Positions 22,741 to 33,338 of a DNA stretch of 64,000 nucleotides are shown here, piece by piece. Source of the DNA: Cellulomonas terrae (GTDB taxonomy: Bacteria; Actinomycetota; Actinomycetes; Actinomycetales; Cellulomonadaceae); contig NZ_BJWH01000003.1 in assembly GCF_007990265.1 (NCBI RefSeq), forward strand, positions 124,001-188,000, given 5' to 3'. The translations under genes were made by a program, and so were the position numbers. The notes under the pieces are model-generated. The model was not told the origin of the DNA and ran no database searches. It saw only the letters and a program-made list of their open reading frames with translations. Numbering within the stretch: position 1 is the first letter of the stretch; each line of letters begins with the position of its first letter.

Positions 22741-22750
22741 CGGGCAGTCC

Positions 22751-23761
22751 TCAGCTCTCGTTCGACGACGGGATGCGCGCGTCGTTGCGGGTCTTCAGGA
22801 GGCTGGCCACGGTGGCCACGGCAAGGGTGCCGAGGATGACCGTGAGCGACAGCCAGATGGGGATCTCGGGGGCCCACTCGACGTGCTCCCCGTTGTTGAT
22901 GAACGGCAGCTCGTTGACGTGCAGGGCGTGGAGCACGAGCTTGATGCCGATGAAGCCGAGGATGACGGCCAACCCCTGCGAGAGGTACACCAGCCGTTCC
23001 AGCAGGCCTCCGATGAGGAAGTACAGCTGCCGCAGGCCCAGCAGGGCGAACGCGTTGGCCGTGAAGACGATGTACGGCTCCTCGGTCAGGCCGTAGATCG
23101 CGGGGATCGAGTCGAGCGCGAAGAGGATGTCGGTCGACCCGATGGCCACCATGACCACGAGCATCGGGGTGAAGAACCGCTTGCCGTCGATCTTCACCGT
23201 CAGCCGGTCGCCGTGGTACTCGTCGGTCGTCGGCAGCACCCGCTTGAGCGTGCGGACCGCGATGCCGTCCCGCTCCGCGCTCGGGTCGGGGTGGTGGCCG
23301 GGGTCGTGGTGCTCCCGGGCCAGCTTGACGGCCGTGTAGACCAGGAACAGCCCGAAGATGTAGAAGACCCACGAGAACTGCTCGATCGCCGCGGCGCCCG
23401 CCAGGATGAACACGGTCCGCAGGATCAGGGCGATGACCACGCCGACCAGCAGCACCTTCTGCTGGTACTCCCGCGGCACGGCGAACTTGGTCATGATGAT
23501 GAGGAAGACGAACAGGTTGTCGACCGAGAGGCTCTTCTCGGTGATGTACCCCGCGAAGTACTCGGTGCCCGGTCCCCACCCCCAGACCATGCCCACCACC
23601 ACGCCGAAGACCAGCGCGAGGGCGATGTAGAAGATCGACCAGCGCGCCGACTCCTGGAAGGTCGGGGCGTGCGGCGTCCGCACGTGCGCGAAGAAGTCGA
23701 AGAAGATCAGGCCGACGACGAAGACCGCCGTCGCTGCCCAGACCAGGCCGGACACGTCCAT
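22751..23761 (-). CDS. TerC family integral membrane protein (second of tandem pair, promoter-proximal)
   Basis: A 336-residue TerC paralogue with LSVDNLFVFLIIMTKFAVP and ILFALDSIPAIYGLTEE, and the same helix plan as its neighbour, so the pair likely arose by duplication. A His-rich cytoplasmic loop (REHHDPGHHPDP, ~150-161) distinguishes this copy and could bind metal. ATG 23761 is preceded by GGAGG. The 5' leader carries a yybP-ykoY element, pointing to Mn2+-induced export. Confidence 0.93.
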   Translation of the reverse strand: MDVSGLVWAATAVFVVGLIFFDFFAHVRTPHAPTFQESARWSIFYIALALVFGVVVGMVWGWGPGTEYFAGYITEKSLSVDNLFVFLIIMTKFAVPREYQQKVLLVGVVIALILRTVFILAGAAAIEQFSWVFYIFGLFLVYTAVKLAREHHDPGHHPDPSAERDGIAVRTLKRVLPTTDEYHGDRLTVKIDGKRFFTPMLVVMVAIGSTDILFALDSIPAIYGLTEEPYIVFTANAFALLGLRQLYFLIGGLLERLVYLSQGLAVILGFIGIKLVLHALHVNELPFINNGEHVEWAPEIPIWLSLTVILGTLAVATVASLLKTRNDARIPSSNES

Positions 23762-23796
23762 GCAGAAACCTCCGGTACGAGATGTGCTTCGGTACC

Positions 23797-23903
23797 GAAG
23801 GTCTCCCCCGCCCGCGCGACCTGCCGCTGCGGACCGATCCCACCGGGCACCGCGCTAGCGGGTCCGTGATGACGACGGGATCGTGACTGGGGTACTCCCC
23901 TTC
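23797..23903 (-). ncRNA. yybP-ykoY manganese riboswitch upstream of the TerC pair
   Basis: The minus-strand leader has the two conserved blocks of this class: GAAGGGGAGTA at its 5' side and GAGACCTTC at its 3' side (closing helix GAAGG/CCTTC). Between them are GTCGTCATCACGG and a CGGACC/GGTCCG stem. The 3' arm is also half of the palindrome CTTCGGTACCGAAG (23787-23800), which could pair instead and switch expression by masking the region before the GGAGG ribosome site. Placement before TerC-family genes is classic for this Mn2+ sensor. The assignment rests on reading the motif, not a covariance search. Confidence 0.82.
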
Positions 23904-23964
23904 AACGCGCGCAAGCATAAGCCACGCATGTGTCGGGCTCGTGTCGTGTCCACGGGTGCGGTGC

Positions 23965-26073
<2,109 letters not shown>

Positions 26074-26109
26074 GCCACAACCGTACGTGGCACCACCGAC
26101 ACGTGCGGG

Positions 26110-26748
26110 TCAGGCCAGGGTGCCCGCGGACTCCCGCACGTCCACGGTGGTCGTCAGCGCGGCCCGCAGGACGGCCTCCAGGGCCGTGGCCGCGTCGTCG
26201 ACCTCCATCGCCGGGGAGCCGGCGCCGACCTGAGCCGGTGTGCGCGGCACGTGGACGAACCCGCTGCGGACCTCCGGGCGGGACGCCAGCAGGTGCTGGA
26301 GCGCGTAGAACGTGGCGTTGCAGACGTACAGCCCGGCGGTGTTCGAGACCTCGACCGGCACGCTCACGTCGCGCACGGCTGCGGCGCACGCCTTGACGGG
26401 GAGCGTCGTGAAGAACGCGGCGGGCGCACCCGCGATGACCGGGACGTCGACGGGAGCCGACCCGTCGACGTCGGGGATCCGGGCGTCGATCACGTTGACG
26501 GCCACGCGCTCGATGCCGACCGCTGCTCGTCCGCCCGCTTCGCCGACGCACACGACGAGGTCGGGGTGGACCTCGGCGACAGCAACGCGAAGCTGCTGTC
26601 GCGCACCCCGGAAGGACACCGGGAGCTCACGCACCACGAGCTCCTCGGGGCCGGTCCACCGTGCGGCGAGGGCACGTACCGCGAGACCCGACGCGTTGAC
26701 CGCCTGGCCGTCGAACGGGCCGAAGCCCGTCACCAGCACTCGGGTCAC
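26110..26748 (-). CDS. pcp: Pyroglutamyl-peptidase I
   Basis: A 212-residue C15-family cysteine peptidase that removes N-terminal pyroglutamate. Family features: VLVTGFGPFDGQAVN at the N-terminus, the catalytic Glu in CVGEAGGRAAVGIERVAVN, the catalytic Cys in NTAGLYVCNATFYAL, and the catalytic His in SGFVHVPRTPAQ. It overlaps the coaE stop by 4 bp and lies 36 bp upstream of uvrB, so the three are probably one transcript. Confidence 0.92.
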   Translation of the reverse strand: MTRVLVTGFGPFDGQAVNASGLAVRALAARWTGPEELVVRELPVSFRGARQQLRVAVAEVHPDLVVCVGEAGGRAAVGIERVAVNVIDARIPDVDGSAPVDVPVIAGAPAAFFTTLPVKACAAAVRDVSVPVEVSNTAGLYVCNATFYALQHLLASRPEVRSGFVHVPRTPAQVGAGSPAMEVDDAATALEAVLRAALTTTVDVRESAGTLA

Positions 26749-27374
26749 GGGGTCTCCGCCGCGAGCTCGTCGGCACGCTCGACCGCGAGGCGGTCCCAGA
26801 GGTCGTCGACCTGCGCACGCAGGTCGTCGTCACTGCCCGAGCCGTCGAGCACGACGTCGGCGACCGCGAGCCGCTCGTCGTCGCTCGCCTGCGCGGACAC
26901 GCGCGCCTCCGCCTCGGCCCGGTCCATGCCGCGCAGCCGCACGAGCCGCTCGACGCGCAGCACCGCAGGGGTGTGCACGACCACGAGGACGTGGAACGCG
27001 TCCGCCTGCCCGGTCTCCACGAGCAGCGGGATGTCGTGCACGACGACGGCGCCGTGGTCGGTGGTCGCAGACGCGGCCTCCCGCTCGGCGGAGAGCCGCC
27101 GGACGATCGGGTGCACGATGCCGTCGAGCCGAGCACGCGCGGCGTCGTCGGCGAACACGATCGAGGCGAGCGCCGCCCGGTCGAGCGACCCGTCCCCGGC
27201 GAGGACCCCGGAGCCGAACTCCTCGACCACGGCGTCCAGCCCGACGGACCCGGGCGCCACCGCCTCGCGCGCCAGGACGTCCGAGTCGATCACCACCGCC
27301 CCGAGCTCCGCCAGTCGCCGTGCCGCGACGGACTTGCCGGCCGCGATCCCGCCTGTCAGACCGATGCGTTGCAT
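26745..27374 (-). CDS. coaE: Dephospho-CoA kinase
   Basis: Catalyses the last step of CoA synthesis. The 209-residue P-loop kinase has IGLTGGIAAGKSVAARRL (Walker A), VIDSDVLAREAV, and HDIPLLVETGQADAF. Start ATG 27374 (MQRIGLTGG) is preferred over the longer frame. It follows rpsA on the same strand after a strong terminator; rpsA-coaE-uvrB neighbourhood is common in actinobacteria. Confidence 0.95.
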   Translation of the reverse strand: MQRIGLTGGIAAGKSVAARRLAELGAVVIDSDVLAREAVAPGSVGLDAVVEEFGSGVLAGDGSLDRAALASIVFADDAARARLDGIVHPIVRRLSAEREAASATTDHGAVVVHDIPLLVETGQADAFHVLVVVHTPAVLRVERLVRLRGMDRAEAEARVSAQASDDERLAVADVVLDGSGSDDDLRAQVDDLWDRLAVERADELAAETP

Positions 27375-27423
27375 CCGTCCATCCTGCCCTGCCCGGCACA
27401 GGAGCGCAGGTGCCCACGGACGC

Positions 27424-27459
27424 CGATGGCCGGCCACCTCGGAAGGTGACCGGCCATCG
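27424..27459 (-). terminator. Hairpin terminator after rpsA
   Basis: A 16-bp stem with one mismatch (CGATGGCCGG...CCACCT with AGGTGACCGGCCATCG) and a CGGA tetraloop, 12 bp beyond the rpsA stop on the minus strand. It separates rpsA from coaE. Confidence 0.8.
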
Positions 27460-27470
27460 AGCGGGTGGGT

Positions 27471-28976
27471 TCAGTTACCCGTGAGCTTCTCGCGCAGAGC
27501 GGCGAGCGCCTCGTCGGACGCGAGCGTGCCCGCGGCCTCCTCGGTGGACGACGAGTACGACGACGGCACGGGGCCGGCCGACGAGCTCGACGACGAGGAC
27601 GATGCCGTCGCGCCCTCGGCGGCGCCGCTGGCGGCCTCCGCGTCGGCCTTCGCGGCGTCGGCGACCTGCTTGCGGTGCGCCTCCCAGCGCTCGTGGGCCT
27701 GCGCGTACTGCGCCTCCCACACCTCGCGCTGCGCCTCGAAGCCCTCGAGCCACTCGTTCGTGGCCGGGTCGAAGCCCTCGGGGTACTTGTAGTTGCCGGC
27801 CTCGTCGTACTCCGCCGCCATGCCGTACAGCGCGGGGTCGAAGTCCTCGCTGGCCGGGTCGAAGCCCTCGTTCGCCTGCTTGAGCGACAGCGAGATGCGG
27901 CGACGCTCCAGGTCGATGTCGATGACCTTGACGAAGACGTCGTCGCCGACCTGGACGACCTGCTCCGGGATCTCGACGTGGCGCACGGCCAGCTCCGAGA
28001 TGTGCACGAGGCCCTCGATGCCGTCCTCGACGCGCACGAACGCACCGAACGGGACGAGCTTGGTGACCTTGCCCGGGACGACCTGGCCGATGGCGTGCGT
28101 GCGGGCGAAGGCCTGCCACGGGTCCTCCTGCGTCGCCTTCAGCGACAGGGAGACACGCTCGCGGTCGAAGTCGACGTCGAGGACCTCGACGGTGACCTCC
28201 TGGCCGACCTCGACGACCTCGGACGGGTGGTCGATGTGCTTCCAGGAGAGCTCGGAGACGTGCACGAGCCCGTCCACGCCACCCAGGTCCACGAACGCAC
28301 CGAAGTTGACGATCGAGGACACGACACCGGGGCGGACCTGGCCCTTCTGCAGCGTCTGCAGGAAGGTGGAGCGGACCTCGGACTGCGTCTGCTCGAGCCA
28401 GGCACGGCGCGACAGGACCACGTTGTTGCGGTTCTTGTCGAGCTCGATGATCTTGGCCTCGATCTCCTTGCCGACGTACGGCTGGAGGTCGCGGACACGA
28501 CGCATCTCCACCAGCGACGCGGGCAGGAAGCCGCGCAGCCCGATGTCGAGGATGAGGCCGCCCTTGACGACCTCGATGACGGTGCCGGTGACGACGCCGT
28601 CCTCCTCCTTGATCTTCTCGATCGTGCCCCAGGCGCGCTCGTACTGTGCGCGCTTCTTGGACAGGATCAGCCGGCCTTCCTTGTCCTCCTTCTGGAGGAC
28701 GAGGGCCTCGACTGCGTCGCCGACCTTGACGACCTCACCGGGGTCCACGTCGTGCTTGATGGACAGCTCACGGGAGGGGATGACGCCCTCGGTCTTGTAA
28801 CCGATGTCGAGCAGGACCTCGTCGCGGTCGACCTTGACGATGGTGCCCTCGACGATGTCGCCATCGTTGAAGTACTTGATGGTGGCGTCGATCGCGGCGA
28901 GGAAGTCCTCGGCCGAGCCGATGTCGTTGATCGCGACCTGCGGCGTGGCGGGCTTCGCGGGGGTGGTGATGCTCAT
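27471..28976 (-). CDS. rpsA: 30S ribosomal protein S1
   Basis: A 501-residue S1 protein with four S1 (OB-fold) RNA-binding domains in series: about 37-105 (EGTIVKVDRDEVLLDIGYKT), 122-190 (ILDIGLRGFLPASLVE), 208-275 (GVVSSIVNFGAFVDLGGVDG) and 293-362 (GKVTKLVPFGAFVRVEDGIEG). The low-complexity tail is rich in Ala, Glu and Ser. This four-domain form is normal for actinobacteria (six in E. coli). Start ATG 28976 gives MSITTPAKPATPQVAINDIGS. It has a 228-bp leader, a likely promoter region. Confidence 0.97.
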   Translation of the reverse strand: MSITTPAKPATPQVAINDIGSAEDFLAAIDATIKYFNDGDIVEGTIVKVDRDEVLLDIGYKTEGVIPSRELSIKHDVDPGEVVKVGDAVEALVLQKEDKEGRLILSKKRAQYERAWGTIEKIKEEDGVVTGTVIEVVKGGLILDIGLRGFLPASLVEMRRVRDLQPYVGKEIEAKIIELDKNRNNVVLSRRAWLEQTQSEVRSTFLQTLQKGQVRPGVVSSIVNFGAFVDLGGVDGLVHVSELSWKHIDHPSEVVEVGQEVTVEVLDVDFDRERVSLSLKATQEDPWQAFARTHAIGQVVPGKVTKLVPFGAFVRVEDGIEGLVHISELAVRHVEIPEQVVQVGDDVFVKVIDIDLERRRISLSLKQANEGFDPASEDFDPALYGMAAEYDEAGNYKYPEGFDPATNEWLEGFEAQREVWEAQYAQAHERWEAHRKQVADAAKADAEAASGAAEGATASSSSSSSSAGPVPSSYSSSTEEAAGTLASDEALAALREKLTGN

Positions 28977-29204
28977 GTAGGGATGGGCTCCGTTGCGGAC
29001 AGGGAAGTTGAAGGACTGAACGTGTGTGCCGGCGGCACGTGACATGCGTGTGGTGAGCGCGTTCTGATGGGACGTCCCCGACCCTCCGGAGAGGGCCCCC
29101 GCACGAGTGCGAGCGAGGACACGCCGACGCAACAAGGCGCGCGGCACCGCCGTCTACCCTATCGGGGCGACGATGTGCAGGTCAAAGCCGGTCAGGCCGG
29201 TCGG

Positions 29205-30230
29205 TCAGGCGAGCGCCCGCGCCACGGACAGCAGCTCGTCCGGCACGTACTTGACCTTCCCCGCCACCTCGCTGAGCGGCACCATCTCCACGCGCTCGCC
29301 GCGCAACGCCGTCATGACGTCCGACTGACCACCGCTGGCGGCGTCGATCGCCGCCACCCCGAACCTCGAGCCGAGGATCCGGTCGACGTGCGTCGGGATG
29401 CCTCCCCGCTGCACGTGCCCGAGGACGACCACCCGGGTGTCGAACCCCGTGCGCCGCTCGACCTCCGCCTTGAGCCGCTCGCCGATGGCGCCGGCGACGA
29501 TGTCCCCGAACTTCCCGACCGGCGTCTCGTAGTGCATCGACGTCCCCTCCGCGGGGACCGCGCCCTCGGCGACGACGATGATCGAGAAGCTGGCGTGCGC
29601 GCGGTGCCGGTGCTTGAGGAACCGCTCGATCTTGTCGATGTCGAACGGCGCCTCGGGCACCAGGACGAGCTCGGCTCCCCCGGCGATGCCGGACGTCGCG
29701 GCGATCCACCCCGCGTGCCTGCCCATGACCTCGACGATCATCACGCGGTTGTGGCTCTCGGCGGTGGTGTGGATGCGGTCGATGGCCTCCGTCGCGATGG
29801 CCACGGCGGTGTCGAACCCGATGGACTGGTCCGTGCCCCAGACGTCGTTGTCGATGGTCTTGGGGATGGCCACGATGCGGACGCCGGCCTCGGCGACCTT
29901 GCTGGCGGCGTGCAGCGTGCCGTCGCCGCCGATGCAGATGAGCGCCTCGATGCGCTCGGACTCCAGCGTGGACAGCACGGCGTCGAGACCGCCGTCGTCG
30001 GCGTGCGGGTGGTACCGGGCGGTGCCCAGGAGCGTGCCGCCGACGGCGAGCTGGTTGCGGATGTGCTGGCGGGTCAAGGGGACGCTGTGGCCGTCGACGA
30101 CCCCCCGCCACCCGTTGCGGAAGCCGGTGATGGTGTGGCCGTACTCGCCCTCGCCGCGCTTGACGACGGCGCGGATCGCGGCGTTGAGGCCGGGGACGTC
30201 GCCGCCGCCCGTGAGCAGACCGACTCGCAC
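29205..30230 (-). CDS. pfkA: 6-phosphofructokinase (probably ATP-dependent, group III type)
   Basis: A 341-residue PFK: VRVGLLTGGGDVPGLNAAIR, ICIGGDGTLHAA, IPKTIDND, MGRHAGWIA and GHVQRGGIPTHVDR. The Gly after GGD is the residue linked to ATP rather than pyrophosphate use, while PKTIDND carries the Lys usual in PPi and actinobacterial enzymes. Together they fit the actinobacterial ATP-PFK type. The GTG start at 30230 is preceded by AAGGAG. It catalyses the committed step of glycolysis. No strong hairpin follows the stop. Confidence 0.95.
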   Translation of the reverse strand: MRVGLLTGGGDVPGLNAAIRAVVKRGEGEYGHTITGFRNGWRGVVDGHSVPLTRQHIRNQLAVGGTLLGTARYHPHADDGGLDAVLSTLESERIEALICIGGDGTLHAASKVAEAGVRIVAIPKTIDNDVWGTDQSIGFDTAVAIATEAIDRIHTTAESHNRVMIVEVMGRHAGWIAATSGIAGGAELVLVPEAPFDIDKIERFLKHRHRAHASFSIIVVAEGAVPAEGTSMHYETPVGKFGDIVAGAIGERLKAEVERRTGFDTRVVVLGHVQRGGIPTHVDRILGSRFGVAAIDAASGGQSDVMTALRGERVEMVPLSEVAGKVKYVPDELLSVARALA

Positions 30231-30335
30231 GCTGGAACTCCTTGATCGAGGGACTGAGGGGCCGGAGCGCGTCGTCGGGCTGCCGCAGGCCCAGCGTATC
30301 GACGTCACGAGGCCGTGAGAGGGGACACTGGTCCT

Positions 30336-31154
30336 GTGTCTGACGATCCCCTGGCCGAGGCCGGCTACCTCGATGTCCCGCCCTCGGCCGGCGGAGCGGC
30401 GGGCCGTCCGTGGTGGGACGACAACGCCGAGGAGTACCTCGCGGAGCACGGCTCGTTCCTCGGCCCGGCGGACTTCTGCTGGTGCCCCGAAGGGCTGCGG
30501 GAGAGGGACGTCCGCCTCCTCGGAGACCTGTCCGGCCGGCGGGTGCTGGAGGTCGGCGCAGGCGCCGCACAGTGCGCACGGTGGCTCGTCGGCGAGGGCG
30601 TCGAGGTCGTCGCGACGGACGTGTCCGGCGGGATGCTCGCGGCAGGTGCCCGCTACGACGCGGCCGTGGGCCGGGTGACGCCTCTGGTCCAGGCAGACGC
30701 CCGCGCGCTGCCGTTCGCCGACGACACGTTCGACGTGGCCTTCACGGCGTTCGGCGCGCTCCCGTTCGTCCCGGACGCCGACCGGGTGCACGCGGAGGTC
30801 GCACGGGTCCTGCGACCGGGTGGCCGTTGGGTGTTCGCCGTGACGCATCCCGTGCGCTGGGCCTTCCCCGACGATCCCGGGGAGGCCGGTCTGACCGCGA
30901 CGCGCTCGTACTTCGACCGCACGCCCTACGCGGAGCTCGGCGAGTCGGGCGGCGTGCTGTACGCCGAGTACCACCGGACCCTCGGCGACCACGTCGCCGA
31001 GCTGGTCGCCGCCGGGTTCGTCCTCGAGGGGCTCGTCGAGCCGGAGTGGCCGGCCGGCCACGACCGCACCTGGGGCGGCTGGGGTCCCGTGCGCGGCGCC
31101 CGCCTGCCCGGCACGGCCATCTTCGTGACACGCCTCGGGCGGCCGTCCCGGTAG
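30336..31154 (+). CDS. Class I SAM-dependent methyltransferase
   Basis: A ~272-residue methyltransferase with motif I VLEVGAGAAQCARWL, the acidic loop VVATDVSGGMLAAG, and a C-terminal cap typical of methyltransferase type 11 proteins (DTFDVAFTAFGALPFVPD). The substrate is unknown. GTG 30336 (VSDDPLAEAGYLDVPPSAG) is preferred; GTG 30315 in frame is an alternative. It is divergent from pfkA with about 100 bp between, and converges on actP at a bidirectional terminator that begins inside its last codons. Confidence 0.9.
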   Translation: MSDDPLAEAGYLDVPPSAGGAAGRPWWDDNAEEYLAEHGSFLGPADFCWCPEGLRERDVRLLGDLSGRRVLEVGAGAAQCARWLVGEGVEVVATDVSGGMLAAGARYDAAVGRVTPLVQADARALPFADDTFDVAFTAFGALPFVPDADRVHAEVARVLRPGGRWVFAVTHPVRWAFPDDPGEAGLTATRSYFDRTPYAELGESGGVLYAEYHRTLGDHVAELVAAGFVLEGLVEPEWPAGHDRTWGGWGPVRGARLPGTAIFVTRLGRPSR

Positions 31155-31171
31155 GAGACGGCCGCCCGAGG
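31133..31171. terminator. Bidirectional hairpin terminator between methyltransferase and actP
   Basis: Perfect 15-bp inverted repeat (CCTCGGGCGGCCGTC / GACGGCCGCCCGAGG) with a 9-nt loop that contains the methyltransferase stop codon. Both flanking genes converge on it. Confidence 0.8.
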
Positions 31172-31195
31172 TCAGCGGACCGGCGGACCGGCCGG

Positions 31196-32851
31196 TCAGT
31201 GCACCGTGGCCTTCTCGGACCCGGCGCCCGTGAGGGACCGCACCTCCATCTCGGCGAACTTCTCGGGATGGGCCTGCTCCTTGCTCAGGTACGTCCCGAG
31301 GATCCCGAGCAGGAACGCCAGCGGGATCGAGATGAGGCCGGGGTTCTCCAGCGGGATGATCGCGAAGTCGACGTTCGTGTTCTTGACCATCGACAGGCTC
31401 AGGCCGGTCACCGGGTCGACCTTGCCGGACACCACGGGCGAGAACGTGATGAGCACGAGGCAGGAGATGAGCCCGCCGTACATGCTCCACAGCGCGCCGG
31501 AGGTGTTGAACCGCTTCCAGAACAGCGAGTAGAGGATCGTCGGCAGGTTGGCGCTGGCGGCGACGGCGAAGGCCAGCGCCACGAGGAACGCCACGTTCTG
31601 GCCGTTGGCGAAGATGCCGCCGATGATCGCCAGGATCCCGATGACCACCACCGTGATCCGGGCGACGCGCACCTCACCGTCGGGCTTGACCTCGCCGTGC
31701 TTGATCACCGACGCGTAGATGTCGTGCGCGAACGACGCGGCAGCGGTGATCGTGAGGCCGGCGACGACCGCGAGGATCGTCGCGAAGGCCACGGCCGAGA
31801 TGATGCCCAGCAGGATCGTGCCGCCCAGCTCGTAGGCGAGCAGCGGGGCCGCCGAGTTCACGCCACCCGGTGCCGCCCTGATCGTGTCGGGGCCGACCAG
31901 CGCCGCGGCGCCGTAGCCGAGCACCAGCGTGAACAGGTAGAAGATGCCGATCAGCCAGATCGCCCACACGACCGAACGACGCGCCTCCTTGGCGGTCGGG
32001 ACCGTGTAGAAGCGCATGAGCACGTGCGGCAGACCGGCGGTGCCGAGCACCAGGGCCAGGGCCAGCGACAGGAAGTTCAGCTGGCTCATCGCCGAGACGC
32101 CGTACTGCCGACCGGGCTCGATGATGGACTCGCCGCCCTCACCGGCCATGTCGATGGCGCCCTGCAGCAGGTCGGAGAAGTTGAAGCCGAACTGCGCCAG
32201 CACCCAGAGCGTCATCACGGCCGCTCCCGCGATCAGCAGCACCGCCTTGATGATCTGGACCCAGGTGGTGCCCTTCATGCCACCGACCAGGACGTACAGG
32301 ATCATCAGCGCGCCGACGACGGCGATGACCAGCCCCTGCGCGGCCGGGCTGTCGACCCCGAGGAGCAGGGCCACCAGGCCTCCGGCACCCGCCATCTGGG
32401 CGAGCAGGTAGAAGAAGACGACCGTCAGGGTGGCGAGCGCCGCCGCCATGCGGACGGGGCGCTGCTTGAGCCGGAAGGAGAGGACGTCCGCCATCGTGAA
32501 GCGGCCGGTGTTGCGCAGCAGCTCCGCGACCAGCAGCAGCGCGACGAGCCACGCCACGAGGAAGCCGATCGAGTAGAGGAAGCCGTCGTACCCGTTGATC
32601 GCGATGGCCCCGCAGATGCCGAGGAAGGACGCGGCCGACAGGTAGTCACCGGCGATGGCTGTGCCGTTCTGGGGGCCGGTGAAGGAGCGGCCGGCGGCGT
32701 AGTAGTCCGCGGCGGTCTTGTTGTTCCGCGAGGCGCGGAAGACGATCACCAGCGTGATCGCGACGAAGGCGCCGAAGATCGCGATGTTGACCCACGGGTC
32801 GCCGATGTCCTCGGACGATGCGGCCTCCACGGCTGTGCGCAACCCGTTCAC
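31196..32851 (-). CDS. actP: Cation/acetate symporter ActP
   Basis: A 551-residue sodium:solute symporter family protein with about 13 transmembrane helices: AADYYAAGRSFTGPQNGTAIAGDYLSAASF near the N-terminus, GMKGTTWVQIIKAVLL, MRFYTVPTAKEARRSVVW and VARITVVVIGILAI. The DUF485 gene overlaps its start by 4 bp, the conserved yjcH-actP pair that marks acetate uptake. The C-terminus is cytoplasmic. Confidence 0.93.
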   Translation of the reverse strand: MNGLRTAVEAASSEDIGDPWVNIAIFGAFVAITLVIVFRASRNNKTAADYYAAGRSFTGPQNGTAIAGDYLSAASFLGICGAIAINGYDGFLYSIGFLVAWLVALLLVAELLRNTGRFTMADVLSFRLKQRPVRMAAALATLTVVFFYLLAQMAGAGGLVALLLGVDSPAAQGLVIAVVGALMILYVLVGGMKGTTWVQIIKAVLLIAGAAVMTLWVLAQFGFNFSDLLQGAIDMAGEGGESIIEPGRQYGVSAMSQLNFLSLALALVLGTAGLPHVLMRFYTVPTAKEARRSVVWAIWLIGIFYLFTLVLGYGAAALVGPDTIRAAPGGVNSAAPLLAYELGGTILLGIISAVAFATILAVVAGLTITAAASFAHDIYASVIKHGEVKPDGEVRVARITVVVIGILAIIGGIFANGQNVAFLVALAFAVAASANLPTILYSLFWKRFNTSGALWSMYGGLISCLVLITFSPVVSGKVDPVTGLSLSMVKNTNVDFAIIPLENPGLISIPLAFLLGILGTYLSKEQAHPEKFAEMEVRSLTGAGSEKATVH

Positions 32852-33198
32852 GCGACACCACCGTCCAGCGAGTCACCGTTCTCGATGTGCAGACGCAGAC
32901 GCTCGGCCACGGCGTCCTGCCGGTTGTTGGCCCACCGCGCGTAGATCATCGTGATCGCGAACGTGGTGACGAACTGACCGAGGCCGAGCAGCAGCCCGAC
33001 GTTGACGTTGCCCCACACCGGGGTCGACATGAAGTCGTGGGCGTAGTTGGCCAGCAGGACGTAGAGGAAGTACCAGGACAGGAAGAAGGCCGTCATGGGG
33101 AAGACGAAGCGGCGGAACCGACGCCGCAGCGCCTGGAACTCCTCGCTGCTCTGCACTCGCTGGTAGTCGGTCTCGCGTTCTCCGAAGGTGTCGGTCAC
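32848..33198 (-). CDS. DUF485 membrane protein, ActP partner
   Basis: A 116-residue YjcH-like DUF485 protein with two transmembrane helices (about 32-52 and 66-88) and the family motif RFRRFVFPMTAFFLSWYF. It is almost always encoded just upstream of ActP-type symporters; the exact role is not established. Its stop overlaps the actP start by 4 bp. A near-perfect inverted repeat (GCCACTGTG-N7-CACTGTGGC) lies in its leader. Confidence 0.9.
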   Translation of the reverse strand: MTDTFGERETDYQRVQSSEEFQALRRRFRRFVFPMTAFFLSWYFLYVLLANYAHDFMSTPVWGNVNVGLLLGLGQFVTTFAITMIYARWANNRQDAVAERLRLHIENGDSLDGGVA

Positions 33199-33338
33199 AA
33201 GCGCCTCCCGGGTGGGGATGTCAGCGGCTCCGTCGCCACTGTGTGCCCGACACTGTGGCGTAGATCACCCCAGAGCGCACCCGATACTTACGACAAGCTG
33301 GCCGATACCCGCGCAATCCCCACGATCGGGCGACCAGA

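Noticed and set aside
29205..31490. A 761-codon frame that would fuse extra sequence to 6-phosphofructokinase
   Set aside because: Homology begins at the GTG at 30230 with an AAGGAG site; the upstream part is antisense to the methyltransferase.
33255..33300. Inverted repeat GCCACTGTG-N7-CACTGTGGC-like in the DUF485-actP leader (exact left arm near 33234)
   Set aside because: One mismatch, no match to a known operator class, and no supporting evidence; mentioned only in the DUF485 entry.
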